Shown: positions 1-8,488, counted from the first letter of the stretch. The stretch: DNA of 64,000 nt from Bacillota bacterium (GCA_023433945.1 JAEYTP010000083.1:1-64000); one strand, 5' to 3'. Numbers and translations: made by a program. Notes: generated from the sequence alone by a model not told the origin.

Positions 1-2
1 CA

Positions 3-644
3 AAAGATTTGAATACATGGACAACAACAAAAGTATCAGATAGCTATGCGTTAAATGATATTACCTATGATGATAAAAATAATATATTTGTTATTGCTTG
101 CTCAAATGGAACACTTCTTACTTCAAAGGACCTAAAAACTTGGTATATTACAGATTTAAATATTTCTGTATCGGCGTATGGTGTTGCTTCATACAATGGA
201 TATGTTTACGTTGTAGCAGAAGGTGGAGTAATTATGGCATCCAATAAACTTGTAACTTCAAGTAAAAAAGCAGTAGTTACTCAATTAAAAACAGACAGCA
301 AAGAAATAACAGTATTTGTTGAAAATAATAAGTTGGTATTTTCCCAAAAGCCTTATGTTGAAAAAGGTATTACAATGGTACCAATAAATGATATAGTGAC
401 AGCTCTTGGTGGTACAGCTGAAACTAAGGGGGCTTCAACTTATATTACCTTTAATAATAAGACTTTAGAAGTAAAAGCAAATAGTGATAAAGTGACTATT
501 AACGGTAAATCAGTAGCTCTTGGAGCTAAAGCAAAGGCAGGTGGAAATACGGTATTTGTTCCAGTACAATTTATATCAAATAATCTCAATTGCTCTTTGT
601 ATGTTGAAGGTTTCTCAAATACTATTTATGTTTCAAAGAAATAA
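3..644 (+). CDS. Secreted surface protein with C-terminal copper-amine-oxidase-N-like domain (5' end outside window)
   Basis: The reading frame is open at the window edge and the first visible residues (KDLNTWT...) look like the middle of a repeat, so the gene begins upstream. Residues up to about 85 contain two stretches of the type 'S-KDLKTWY' and 'YGVASYNGYVYVVAEGG', which resemble the blades of sialidase/Ycf48-like beta-propellers. The last 105 residues (from about FVENNKLVF) match the pattern of the copper amine oxidase N-terminal-like domain (PF07833) common on clostridial surface proteins: a short strand pair, 'MVPINDIVTALGG', then 'VFVPVQFISNNL' and a final strand. This domain is thought to be a wall or surface module without oxidase activity. 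No catalytic residues are visible. A hairpin follows about 50 bases after the stop. Function beyond surface location is unknown. Confidence 0.75.
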   Translation, partial: KDLNTWTTTKVSDSYALNDITYDDKNNIFVIACSNGTLLTSKDLKTWYITDLNISVSAYGVASYNGYVYVVAEGGVIMASNKLVTSSKKAVVTQLKTDSKEITVFVENNKLVFSQKPYVEKGITMVPINDIVTALGGTAETKGASTYITFNNKTLEVKANSDKVTINGKSVALGAKAKAGGNTVFVPVQFISNNLNCSLYVEGFSNTIYVSKK

Positions 645-694
645 TGAGAATTTCTGCGGGAAATACAGCACTAGTGGGACAGATACATAAAATA

Positions 695-724
695 ATTGCG
701 TAGTAGCTAAAACTACTACGCAAT
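695..724. terminator. Hairpin between convergent genes
   Basis: A perfect 12-bp inverted repeat (ATTGCGTAGTAG / CTACTACGCAAT) encloses a 6-base loop. Read on the minus strand it is followed by TATTTTATG, so it is better as a terminator for the sigma/anti-sigma pair. On the plus strand the tail is not T-rich. Confidence 0.6.
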
Positions 725-739
725 AAAGCCTAACTTAAT

Positions 740-809
740 GGGTTATATCCCATATGTTTCCTCTAATATCAGATGGGTTATATACTATATGTTTCATCTA
801 ATATCGGAT
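740..809. repeat. Two tandem copies of a 35-bp unit overlapping the 3' end of the anti-sigma-like gene
   Basis: Copies at 740-774 and 775-809 both begin GGGTTATATNC and end CTAATATCNGAT, with four mismatches over 35 bp. The second copy includes the last codons and stop of the minus-strand gene ending at 798, so the first copy looks like a local duplication of the gene end. Confidence 0.85.
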
Positions 810-1418
810 TGTAAAATCACATTCCCAAGTACCGCTGATTTCGAGAGGCTGATCTGCTTTTTTTCCACCAGTAAATGAGTTTACAAGCAGCTTGTAATTA
901 CCGCTATCAACACCATCCAGAGAAATAATCATATTTGCCTCGCCATTAACGATTTCTACCAGATCTGCACCCTTGCCATCAGCAACCACATTTCCAGTTG
1001 TATCAACGATTTGATACTTTCCAATACCGAATGTCTCTAGTTCACTATAAGGCACAGCAGCGGGAGTAAGCAGCTTTGCAATAACTGAAAGCTTACCCTG
1101 GGAAGCAACAACATCAACCTCAATCTCATTAGTTGCCTGCTCGTATTCAGTTCCGACTACAGCACCCTTCCAGTCGGTGATGTCCTTGAAATGACCAAAG
1201 TGTCCTGCGGCCCCCGCCGCCATAGTAATACAGAGGCAAATTGCAACTACTGCTGCAACTGACATAGACTTCTTAAAATTGAAACTTACTCTTTTCTTCA
1301 TGGTGATTTCCTCCGTTTCTCGTACTGCCGCTGAACGGCAATTTCTGATAATACGTTTTTGCATCTCATCTGACATTTTGATGTTTTCCATGGATTTTTT
1401 CAAATCTTTAAATTCCAT
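798..1418 (-). CDS. Membrane protein paired with an ECF sigma factor (probable anti-sigma factor)
   Basis: 206 aa with a cytoplasmic N-terminus of about 50 residues, one membrane span at about 52-71 (VAAVVAICLCITMAAGAA) and an outside domain of about 135 residues rich in beta-strand pattern. This is the usual build of Firmicutes anti-sigma/sensor proteins encoded directly after an ECF sigma gene. I see no zinc-binding HxxxCxxC motif, so it is not a classical ZAS-type anti-sigma. Its start lies one base past the sigma stop codon, with AAAGGAG about 10 bases upstream inside the sigma gene, so the two are translationally coupled. The anti-sigma role is inferred from context and topology only; the ligand or stress it senses is unknown. 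Confidence 0.6.
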   Translation of the reverse strand: MEFKDLKKSMENIKMSDEMQKRIIRNCRSAAVRETEEITMKKRVSFNFKKSMSVAAVVAICLCITMAAGAAGHFGHFKDITDWKGAVVGTEYEQATNEIEVDVVASQGKLSVIAKLLTPAAVPYSELETFGIGKYQIVDTTGNVVADGKGADLVEIVNGEANMIISLDGVDSGNYKLLVNSFTGGKKADQPLEISGTWECDFTIRY

Positions 1419-1419
1419 T

Positions 1420-1908
1420 TTATAAATACTCCTTTCGGTATATTTTCTCCAAAAGTTTTCTCCCTTTCTGGAGCCGCATTTTTACTGCAGAGGGTGTCTT
1501 GCCAATAATCTGAGAAATATCATCTATTCGATATTCCTCAACATAGTAAAGTATTAGGACAATACGGAATTTTTCTGGCAAGGTCATAAGAGCCTCAAGT
1601 ATCCCACTGTCAGATGAGTCTACTGACAACTCCTGTAAATGTTCAGGGTCGATTTGCGGATGTCTTTTTCTAAAACGCAGCATATCTCGGCATTTATTTG
1701 TAGCAACTGTAATCAACCATGCCTTTTCATGTTCGGAATTTTCAAATCGAGGCGCTTTTTGCATATACTTAATGATTGTTTCTTGTATTGCATCTTCTGC
1801 ATCGCTTTCATTACCGAGCATAACAAGACATAACCTATACAGGATATTGCCATAGGTATTGACAACTGTTTCAATACCATCAGCCGGCCGCGCTGATGAA
1901 TTTTGCAT
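1420..1908 (-). CDS. ECF-type RNA polymerase sigma factor
   Basis: 162 aa, normal for an ECF sigma-70 factor. Region 2 spans about residues 12-80 (LYRLCLVMLGNESDAEDAIQ, then KAWLITVATNKCRD for -10 recognition). Region 4 spans about 105-155 (LPEKFRIVLILYYVEEY, then the helix-turn-helix DDISQIIGKTPSAVKMRLQKG). Regions 1 and 3 are absent, as expected. The ATG at 1908 has a good GGAGG ribosome site 8-10 bases upstream. It is first in a two-gene minus-strand operon with a membrane partner that probably holds it inactive until a surface signal arrives. A possible self-recognised promoter lies at 1932-1960. Confidence 0.93.
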   Translation of the reverse strand: MQNSSARPADGIETVVNTYGNILYRLCLVMLGNESDAEDAIQETIIKYMQKAPRFENSEHEKAWLITVATNKCRDMLRFRKRHPQIDPEHLQELSVDSSDSGILEALMTLPEKFRIVLILYYVEEYRIDDISQIIGKTPSAVKMRLQKGRKLLEKIYRKEYL

Positions 1909-1931
1909 CTTGTCATCCTCCTTTCATTACT

Positions 1932-1960
1932 TACACGAATCAAAACGCCCTTTTGGTCAA
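1932..1960 (-). promoter_or_regulatory. Possible ECF-dependent promoter of the sigma operon
   Basis: On the minus strand TTGACC (1955-1960) is followed after 17 bases by CGTGTA (1932-1937), resembling ECF promoters with a -10 of the CGTNTA type. Autoregulation is typical for such operons. The match is inferred by eye. Confidence 0.35.
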
Positions 1961-2150
1961 TTTATTTTCACTAAATTTTTATTAAACTCTGAGGGAAATT
2001 GCTCCAAAGCCTTCTAAATCATAATTTCTGCTTATAAGATAAAAAAGATGTGTAGGATAAATCATTTATGGCAAACAGGGTAGAAGTGGCCGCTATTAGA
2101 ATGATTGCAAGGTTTCTAACTGTAATCAGAGATAATTAAAGTAAAAATGC

Positions 2151-2179
2151 TTGTAAACAAATGCATTCTATGCTATTAT
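2151..2179 (+). promoter_or_regulatory. Sigma-A-type promoter of the OFA transporter gene
   Basis: TTGTAA (2151-2156), 17-base spacer, TATTAT (2174-2179) with an extended -10 TGC just before it. Transcription from here would give a leader of about 240 bases that contains the tandem repeat array at 2235-2396. Confidence 0.6.
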
Positions 2180-2234
2180 TTACTAACTAATATCATTTTT
2201 TCTACATACTTATTCTAATTTTATGTTTTAATCT

Positions 2235-2396
2235 AGCCAAGAAACCAGATAGCCACAAGCCGATCTAGGTTACTCAAAGCAGAACCGGACGCACACAAGC
2301 CGAACCGGATTGCTCCGCTAGCAGAACTAGGTTACTCACAAATATAACCGGATAGCTCGCAAGCAGAACTAGATTACTCACAATAAGAACTGAATT
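2235..2396 (+). repeat. Degenerate 20-22 bp tandem repeats in the leader of the transporter gene
   Basis: Seven to eight units follow the pattern AGCAGAACYRGRTTRCTCRCA, for example AGCAGAACTAGGTTACTCAC and AGCAGAACTAGATTACTCAC, with more diverged copies to the left. The rest of the 517-bp gap (1909-2425) holds the two promoters noted and nothing else I can recognise. Confidence 0.85.
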
Positions 2397-2425
2397 AATT
2401 ACTTACAATTTAATAGGAGGAAACT

Positions 2426-3655
2426 ATGAATCAGAAAAATAACCGTATTATTCCTGTTATTGCTGCTATTGCTATACAACTATGTCTAGGCACGGCGTAT
2501 ATTTGGAGTATATTTCAAAATGGAATAGCAAAAAGTTTATTTGCTGGAGATAATGCAGCAGCGGGATTAACTTTTTCACTTTTGCTTGCAACACTTACTA
2601 TAGGCAGTACTATTGGAGGAAAGCTTCAAGACAAGTACGGACCTAGAAATATCGTTATTATTGGTGGCTTGATACTGGCTGCAGGATTCTTGCTGGCATC
2701 ATTTGTAACATCGTCTGCACCATGGTTACTATGGGTTACATATGGCGTTTTGGGTGGAGTTGGAATGGGCTTTACTTACTCGACAACAATAGCCTGCGCA
2801 CAAAAGTGGTATCCAGACAAAAGAGGATTTATAACAGGCATTATTGTAGCGTCTCTTGGCTTTGGAGGTGTAGTATTTACACCTATAATTGAAAGATTTA
2901 TAAAGGTATTCGGTGGAGTTGGGGTTGGAGAGCTTAAAACCTTTATGGTTCTAAGTTTAATATTTGCTATTGTCTGCACTATAGGCGGGTTATTTATTAA
3001 AAATCCTCCTAAAGGTTATTTACCAGCAGGCTATACACCTCCTGCAGCAACCTCTGCCAATGCAAATGTTGATTACACACCGGGGCAGCTATTGAGAATG
3101 CCTCAATTTTATTTGCTGACAGCAACCCTTATGTTGGCATGTATGGGCGGGCTAATGATGATTGGATTTGCTAAACCTATAGCAATTGCAAAGGGAATGG
3201 CTTCTACTGCTACAATCGGAGTTTTGGTAATTTCCATATGTAACGCCGGAGGTAGATTATTCTGGGGTTGGGCATCTGATAGACTGGGCAGAAAAAAGAC
3301 TATCCTATTATTGTTAGGTGGAACAGCATTTTTTGCGCTCTTTGTAAATATTGCAGTAGGGTACTCGATATATGTATTAATAGGATTTATCGGATTCTTC
3401 TACGGTGGCTTCCTAAGTACTTTCCCAGCATATACTGCTGATTTGTTTGGAAGCAAGTACATGGCGACAAATTACGGAATGGTGTTGATAGGCTTCGGAA
3501 TAGGTGCAGTTGTTTCTTCATACATTGCCGGATATTTTAAAAACATTGCAGCTACAGATATTAATCTTATGTTCCCAGCATTCATAATTGCCTCAGTGGC
3601 AGCAATCATAGGAATTGTGTTGTTTGCATTTGTTAAAAGGCCGAATAGAGTATAA
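2426..3655 (+). CDS. MFS transporter of the oxalate/formate antiporter (OFA) family
   Basis: 409 aa with about 12 hydrophobic spans, the size of OxlT-like proteins. The N-terminus 'IQLCLGTAYIWSIFQNGI' is the OFA family hallmark. The MFS loop signature appears as GGKLQDKYGPRN (about 72-83) between TM2 and TM3 and is repeated as WASDRLGRKKT in the second half. The family exchanges small carboxylates across the cytoplasmic membrane; the substrate here cannot be told from sequence. The gene is alone on its strand, starts with ATG after AGGAGG (2416-2421), and ends at a good terminator. OFA members in clostridia are often annotated without a tested substrate. Confidence 0.9.
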   Translation: MNQKNNRIIPVIAAIAIQLCLGTAYIWSIFQNGIAKSLFAGDNAAAGLTFSLLLATLTIGSTIGGKLQDKYGPRNIVIIGGLILAAGFLLASFVTSSAPWLLWVTYGVLGGVGMGFTYSTTIACAQKWYPDKRGFITGIIVASLGFGGVVFTPIIERFIKVFGGVGVGELKTFMVLSLIFAIVCTIGGLFIKNPPKGYLPAGYTPPAATSANANVDYTPGQLLRMPQFYLLTATLMLACMGGLMMIGFAKPIAIAKGMASTATIGVLVISICNAGGRLFWGWASDRLGRKKTILLLLGGTAFFALFVNIAVGYSIYVLIGFIGFFYGGFLSTFPAYTADLFGSKYMATNYGMVLIGFGIGAVVSSYIAGYFKNIAATDINLMFPAFIIASVAAIIGIVLFAFVKRPNRV

Positions 3656-3723
3656 GGAGCAAAAGTACATATTTATACATATGTAGTTTTTATAAAGTTT
3701 TAATTCACTAAAAATTTAGCAGT

Positions 3724-3762
3724 AAATCCTCGACAAGTAACAAACCTGTCGGGGATTTTTTT
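3724..3762 (+). terminator. Rho-independent terminator after the OFA transporter
   Basis: AAATCCTCGACA pairs with TGTCGGGGATTT (one G-T pair) around a short AT-rich loop and is followed by a run of seven T. Confidence 0.85.
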
Positions 3763-3840
3763 GTGGCACAGCACCCCCTTTTTTTTGGAATATTACAATG
3801 CTATAATAGTTAGTACTTGTACTAAGTAAAAGAGGTTGTC

Positions 3841-4236
3841 ATGATTAATATATTAAAGACTTTTGTAATCAGTATTATTGAAGCAGTACTTACAATTATC
3901 ATATTAGTACTCACCATATTATCCGGATTAAATATGATGGGTATATACATTGTTTATAGTATTAGCGCCATATTACTACCGCTTATTTCAATAATAGTTT
4001 ACCACTGGCGTTTCAAGGAGAAGCTTTTGGTTGTTCCACTAGGATTTCTGCTCTCAGCTCTTTATTCATTGGGAGTAGCTCTCTACAGCTATTATGGAAC
4101 GGGCTGGTTCTCAGAGACATTCAAGGACACCCTTTATTTTACGTACTTTTTACCTTCTATGGTGTATTGCGGAATTAGCTTTGTCATATATGCAATCTTT
4201 GTTACGGCAAGTAAAAAAAGAAAACCAATAGCTTAA
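3841..4236 (+). CDS. Small four-span membrane protein, unknown function
   Basis: 131 aa, very hydrophobic, with about four membrane spans (roughly 8-28, 33-53, 60-82 and 100-122) and a basic C-terminal tail (SKKRKPIA) that should lie in the cytoplasm. I recognise no family. A TATAAT at 3802-3807 with a modest upstream element could be its promoter. The ATG has AGAGG about 8 bases upstream. It lies 14 bases before the glutamate racemase gene and is probably co-transcribed with it, but nothing links the two functions. Confidence 0.6.
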   Translation: MINILKTFVISIIEAVLTIIILVLTILSGLNMMGIYIVYSISAILLPLISIIVYHWRFKEKLLVVPLGFLLSALYSLGVALYSYYGTGWFSETFKDTLYFTYFLPSMVYCGISFVIYAIFVTASKKRKPIA

Positions 4237-4250
4237 CAGGTGAGGATAAT

Positions 4251-5054
4251 ATGAAAGATGCTCCAATAGGATTTTTTGATTCGGGAATAGGTGGAATTAC
4301 TGTTCTGGGAGAGGCTTTGAAGCAACTGCCTTGTGAGAACTATATTTATTATGCAGACACCGCTCATGTCCCATATGGTACAAAGGAAAAGGCTCAGGTG
4401 AAGCAGTACATTTTTGAGGCAGTTGATTTTCTGGTAAATAAAAAAATAAAAGCCCTGGTCGTTGCATGCAATACTGCAACAAGTATTGCTGTACGTGAAC
4501 TTAGAGGGATGTATAATTTCCCGATTGTAGGTATGGAGCCTGCCGTAAAGCCTGCTGTACAAAACGGAGACAGCGGCAAGAGGGTGCTGGTATTTGCTAC
4601 ACCATTAACGCTTCAGGAGGAAAAATTTCACAACCTAGTGCAGAAGGTGGACCAGGAGCATGTGGTGGATTATCTGCCATTTCCTGAGTTAGTTGAATGT
4701 GCTGAAAAAAATATATTTGACGATAAAACAATGATACCTATTATATCGAACAAGCTCAAGAATTTTGATATGGACAGCTATAAAACAATAGTTCTTGGCT
4801 GCACACATTTCCCCATATATAGAAGTACATTTAAAAAAGTACTCCCTGGGCATATCGATATAATTGATGGCAGCTCAGGTACTATCCGCTATCTCAAAAA
4901 GCTGCTTGAAGAGGCCGAGCTTCTGAGGGATGACAGTTTAGAGGAGTCTAGCATTGCATGTAATCCAAATATAGAATTCTATAGCTCAGGGCAGAAGGTA
5001 ACAGAGCCCAGTCGTATAAAAACCTTTTATAATATATTGGAAATAATCAAATAA
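4251..5054 (+). CDS. murI: Glutamate racemase
   Basis: 267 aa, the usual length. It makes D-glutamate for peptidoglycan stem peptides. The two catalytic cysteines are present: Cys73 in VVACNTATS and Cys184 in VLGCTHFP. The N-terminal IGFFDSGIGG (6-15) supplies the catalytic-site Asp and Ser, and ADTAHVPYGTK (35-45) is the family's substrate-loop motif. The start is ATG with GGTGAGG upstream. It follows a small membrane protein by 14 bases. No terminator is evident after it. Confidence 0.96.
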   Translation: MKDAPIGFFDSGIGGITVLGEALKQLPCENYIYYADTAHVPYGTKEKAQVKQYIFEAVDFLVNKKIKALVVACNTATSIAVRELRGMYNFPIVGMEPAVKPAVQNGDSGKRVLVFATPLTLQEEKFHNLVQKVDQEHVVDYLPFPELVECAEKNIFDDKTMIPIISNKLKNFDMDSYKTIVLGCTHFPIYRSTFKKVLPGHIDIIDGSSGTIRYLKKLLEEAELLRDDSLEESSIACNPNIEFYSSGQKVTEPSRIKTFYNILEIIK

Positions 5055-5176
5055 ATAACTAAATAATAAAACGCGTCAAAATAAAATGCAATATGCTGTC
5101 TTGGTGTAACACTTTCCCTTGCGTTAACATAAGATGTAATAAAATTCATTTTGTTTTCTGAAGGGAGAGAATTGGT

Positions 5177-5527
5177 ATGACAGGATGCGGTGAGAATGGC
5201 TATGGCCTCAATCTAGAAGGTGACTTTGCTTTTGCGATGTCTAAATATATAGGCCAGACAGTTACAATTTTTACACAAAGTGGGGGGACGTCGGGCTGTG
5301 GCTTTACTGGTGTTGTAATAGGGGTAAATGAATGCTTTGTAAGGCTTATAACTCAAATAGGGCCAGCACCGGGTTGTGCTTTGGGCAACGCTTGCGGTGG
5401 AAGTAATATGTCTAATGGTATAGGCTGTGGCAATGAAATGATGATGGGTGCTCCTATTGCCACTGTTGGTTCAGTGACAGATATACCACTTAGCAGTATA
5501 GTTTCTTTTGTACATCCAGCAGTTTAG
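5177..5527 (+). CDS. Small Gly/Cys-rich protein, possible Sm-like barrel; coat-like candidate
   Basis: 116 aa, rich in Gly, Asn, Met and Cys, with no signal peptide. Residues about 22-62 (YIGQTVTIFTQSGG... GFTGVVIGVNECFVRLIT) have the spacing of a short Sm/KOW-like beta-barrel: five strands with a hydrophobic register. It is followed by a Cys/Gly-rich loop (CALGNACGGSNMSNGIGCGN) and a last strand ending SIVSFVHP. Similar small proteins occur in sporeformers and are often found with spore structures, but I cannot name the family. The gene is monocistronic: GAAGGGAG before the ATG and a long hairpin after the stop. A CATAAGAT sequence at 5128 with ACAC about 16 bases upstream would fit a sporulation sigma-K promoter, which is weak support for a coat role. 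Confidence 0.6.
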   Translation: MTGCGENGYGLNLEGDFAFAMSKYIGQTVTIFTQSGGTSGCGFTGVVIGVNECFVRLITQIGPAPGCALGNACGGSNMSNGIGCGNEMMMGAPIATVGSVTDIPLSSIVSFVHPAV

Positions 5528-5552
5528 AATTTCCTAGTATTAGGGACCAAAT

Positions 5553-5629
5553 AAAACCTGCATTGAAGTGAATGAATCCATGGCTATAGAGTTATATAGA
5601 GTGGGATTCATTATCAGTGCAGGTTTTTT
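5553..5629. terminator. Long two-arm hairpin terminator
   Basis: AAACCTGCA pairs with TGCAGGTTT and an inner arm AATGAATCC pairs with GGATTCATT. The plus strand continues with TTTTTT and the minus strand also has a T-rich tail, so it may work both ways. The rest of the 5528-5910 gap carries only the glgC promoter. Confidence 0.85.
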
Positions 5630-5816
5630 ATTGCTTATATGTTCGCAAGAAATTTATCCTAATCTCGCTAATAACCAAAATTTTCTCCGTAAAGTACGAT
5701 AGAATGATAATAATAATCTTTATAGTATAATACAAAACAACGTACTCTACTGCTGTTCACTACATAAAATGGAATAAATTACTATACTTTTCGGGGCTTA
5801 CCTTTAAATTCATAAG

Positions 5817-5845
5817 TTTACAGACAATCAAAAGGATAATATAAT
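5817..5845 (+). promoter_or_regulatory. Sigma-A promoter of glgCD
   Basis: TTTACA (5817-5822), exactly 17 bases, TATAAT (5840-5845). The predicted leader to glgC is about 58 bases. Confidence 0.75.
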
Positions 5846-5910
5846 ATATTATGAATGTCGTTATGGACTAAATAATTGACAGTTAATATGTTTTTGCGGG
5901 AGTTGATGCG

Positions 5911-7191
5911 ATGATTAAAAAAGAAATAATAGGCCTCTTGCTTGCCGGTGGACAAGGTTCAAGACTAGGAGTGCTTACAAAGAATGTGGCAAAACCTGCA
6001 GTTCTTTATGGTGGTAAATATAGAATCATAGATTTTTCACTCAGCAATTGTACAAATTCTGGAATTGATACAGTTGGAGTATTTACACAATATCAGCCTC
6101 TCAAATTGAATGCGCATATAGGCATTGGAAAGCCTTGGGATATGGATAGAATTGATGGTGGTGTTACTATTCTTTCTCCATATTTGAAGGCCGAAATGGG
6201 AGAATGGTTTAAAGGCACTGCAAATGCAGTATTTCAAAATATACACTATATCGACAAGTATTCTCCACAATACGTTGTCATTCTTTCAGGTGATCACATA
6301 TATAAAATGGATTATTCAAAAATGCTAGACTTTCACAAGGAAAATAACGCCGATGCTACTATTTCGGTTATTAATGTTCCTTACGAAGAAGCTAGTCGTT
6401 ATGGCATTATGAATTGCTATGAAAATGGCAAGATTTATGAATTCGAAGAAAAGCCAAAACAGCCCAAAAGTACACTTGCTTCAATGGGCGTGTATATATT
6501 CAATTGGCCTGTTTTGAGGGAATATCTCATTAAGGATGATGCTATGCAGGATTCTGAAAATGATTTCGGCAAAAACATTATCCCTGCGATGTTACAAGAT
6601 GGAAAAAGCATGTGGGCATATCAGTTCAAGGATTACTGGAGGGATGTTGGTACCATCCAGGCCTTCTGGGAATCAAACATGGATCTGGTTAGCAGAGTTC
6701 CCGAGTTTAATCTATATGACCCAGAGTGGAGGATTTATACTCCAAATCCAGTCAAGCCGGCTCACTACATTGGCACTGACGCTTGCGTCAAGAAGTCAAT
6801 GATTGCCGAGGGATGTATGGTACATGGTACCGTTATCAATTCTATTTTATTCCCTGGATCGATTGTTGAGAAGGGTGCAGTAGTAGAGAATTCTATTGTT
6901 ATGTCAAATTCAAGGGTTTGTGAAAATTCAAAATTAGACCGCTGTATATTAAGTGAGAGAGTAACTGTTGGAGAAAATGTAAGTATTGGTTTTGGCAGTG
7001 ATGCGGTAAATGAATGCAAGCCTCAGATATATAATTCAGGAATTACAGTTGTAGGCGAAGACGCAAGTATCCCAGCTAATGCAGTCATCGGAAAAAATGT
7101 AATGATTGATATAGGTGTCAGCGCACAAGATTTTGCGGAATTATTTGTTGACTCAGGAAAAAGCATTTTTAAAGGTGGTGTTGCAGAATGA
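5911..7191 (+). CDS. glgC: Glucose-1-phosphate adenylyltransferase, catalytic subunit
   Basis: 426 aa. It forms ADP-glucose from ATP and glucose-1-phosphate, the committed step of bacterial glycogen synthesis. The nucleotide-binding loop LLLAGGQGSRL (9-19), the lysine in AKPAVLYGGKYRIIDF (27-42), GEWFKGTANAVFQN (97-110) and the catalytic SGDHIYKMD (126-134) are all intact. EFEEKP (177-182) contacts glucose-1-P. The last 150 residues form the left-handed beta-helix of hexapeptide-like repeats. It overlaps glgD by four bases, so the two are translated together; in clostridia and bacilli GlgC and GlgD form a mixed enzyme. Confidence 0.97.
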   Translation: MIKKEIIGLLLAGGQGSRLGVLTKNVAKPAVLYGGKYRIIDFSLSNCTNSGIDTVGVFTQYQPLKLNAHIGIGKPWDMDRIDGGVTILSPYLKAEMGEWFKGTANAVFQNIHYIDKYSPQYVVILSGDHIYKMDYSKMLDFHKENNADATISVINVPYEEASRYGIMNCYENGKIYEFEEKPKQPKSTLASMGVYIFNWPVLREYLIKDDAMQDSENDFGKNIIPAMLQDGKSMWAYQFKDYWRDVGTIQAFWESNMDLVSRVPEFNLYDPEWRIYTPNPVKPAHYIGTDACVKKSMIAEGCMVHGTVINSILFPGSIVEKGAVVENSIVMSNSRVCENSKLDRCILSERVTVGENVSIGFGSDAVNECKPQIYNSGITVVGEDASIPANAVIGKNVMIDIGVSAQDFAELFVDSGKSIFKGGVAE

Positions 7192-8306
7192 AAAATGTAA
7201 TGGGAATGATTTTGTGCGGAGGCAAGAACACTAAACTTAAGGAATTATCCACCATAAGGTCGTCACCAGCCGTACCTGTTGGTGGGAAATATAGGGCAAT
7301 AGACTTTGTACTATCCAGTATGGTTAACTCAGGCATTACTAATGTTGGAGTAATAACTCAGTATAGTTTCCGCTCATTAATGGATCACCTTGGTTCAGGT
7401 AAGGAATGGGATTTAGATAGAAAAACTGACGGATTGTTTTTATTTCCGCCTTTTCTTTCAGACGAAAACACAGGCTGGTATAGGGGCACTGCTGATGCAA
7501 TGTACAACAACCTTACCTTCTTGAAGAGAAGTAATGAAGAATATGTGCTTATCTCACAGGGCAACTGTGTTTTTTCAGCAACATTTGATGAAATGCTAAA
7601 AGCCCACAAGGAAAGTGATGCAGATATTACTGTAGCTTATAGAGATATGTCGGATGTTCCCCTTGACGAGCTAACTAATATGGGCGTTTTACAAGTGGAT
7701 AGTGAAAATAGAATTATTGATTTTCAGGAAAAGCCCATGCATCCAAATTCAAAACTAGGTTCCCTGGGAATATATTTGCTCCGAAGAGATTTGCTTATAA
7801 CTCTGCTTGAAGAGAGCGTTGCTCATGGTTACTACGACTTTGTTCTGGACATTATAGTAAAGATGCTTGGGAAGCTTAAAATTTGCGGCTATAAATTCAA
7901 CGGATACTGGAGAAGCATGTCTACAGTAGCTATGTATTATAGATGTAATATGGAGCTTCTAGACCCTCAGATAAGCAATGAATTATATGGATCAAGCAAG
8001 GTTTACACAAAGGTTAAGGATGAAGCACCTGCTAAATATAATGAAGAGGCAGTTGTGAAGAATTCTATAATAGGTGATGGATGTATTATTGAAGGAACAG
8101 TTGAAAATAGCGTATTGTTTAGAGGTGTAACTGTAAAGAGGGGAGCGGTAGTCAAGGATAGTATCGTAATGCAGGGAAGCGTAATAGATGAAAATGCAAT
8201 ACTGAACTATGCAATACTTGACAAGAATGTCACGCTATCTCATGGCAGGGCACTTAAAGGAGAAGCTACCTGGCCTGTAATAATCGGAAAGAATGTAATA
8301 GTTTAA
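7188..8306 (+). CDS. glgD: Glucose-1-phosphate adenylyltransferase GlgD subunit (regulatory, probably non-catalytic)
   Basis: 372 aa, a GlgC paralogue. The phosphate-binding loop is altered (ILCGGKNTKL, 8-17, where GlgC has AGGQGSRL). The catalytic GDHIYKMD of GlgC is replaced by QGNCVFS (124-130), so the metal-binding Asp is gone. This is the normal GlgD pattern: the subunit modulates GlgC rather than catalysing. The C-terminal beta-helix region is kept. The start ATG overlaps the glgC stop, with AAAGGTGG upstream. A strong terminator follows at 8461 after a short repeat region. Glycogen is a common carbon store before sporulation in clostridia. Confidence 0.95.
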   Translation: MKNVMGMILCGGKNTKLKELSTIRSSPAVPVGGKYRAIDFVLSSMVNSGITNVGVITQYSFRSLMDHLGSGKEWDLDRKTDGLFLFPPFLSDENTGWYRGTADAMYNNLTFLKRSNEEYVLISQGNCVFSATFDEMLKAHKESDADITVAYRDMSDVPLDELTNMGVLQVDSENRIIDFQEKPMHPNSKLGSLGIYLLRRDLLITLLEESVAHGYYDFVLDIIVKMLGKLKICGYKFNGYWRSMSTVAMYYRCNMELLDPQISNELYGSSKVYTKVKDEAPAKYNEEAVVKNSIIGDGCIIEGTVENSVLFRGVTVKRGAVVKDSIVMQGSVIDENAILNYAILDKNVTLSHGRALKGEATWPVIIGKNVIV

Positions 8307-8320
8307 TTTTGAGAGAAGAT

Positions 8321-8436
8321 ATGTATATTTGTAAAAGGATATATATTAATAAAAGACACGTATATATTTGTTAAAAGGATTTATATTGATAAAAGACACA
8401 TATAAATTTGTAAAAGGATATATATCTAAAAAAGAC
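8321..8436 (+). repeat. Three tandem ~39-bp AT-rich units after glgD
   Basis: Units start near 8321, 8360 and 8400. Each has the pattern TATATTTGTAAAAGGAT followed by ATATTNATAAAAGACAC. They lie between the glgD stop and its terminator, so they would be transcribed in the 3' untranslated part. Confidence 0.8.
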
Positions 8437-8460
8437 TTTTATATATGTAAGGCAGAGCAT

Positions 8461-8488
8461 AACGGCTATCATTTGATAGCCGTTTTTT
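8461..8488 (+). terminator. Rho-independent terminator of glgCD
   Basis: AACGGCTATCA pairs with TGATAGCCGTT across a very short TT loop, followed by TTTTTTT. Confidence 0.9.

Noticed and set aside
4233..4579. Minus-strand frames inside the glutamate racemase gene
   Set aside because: Shadows of a gene with intact catalytic cysteines; no ribosome sites.
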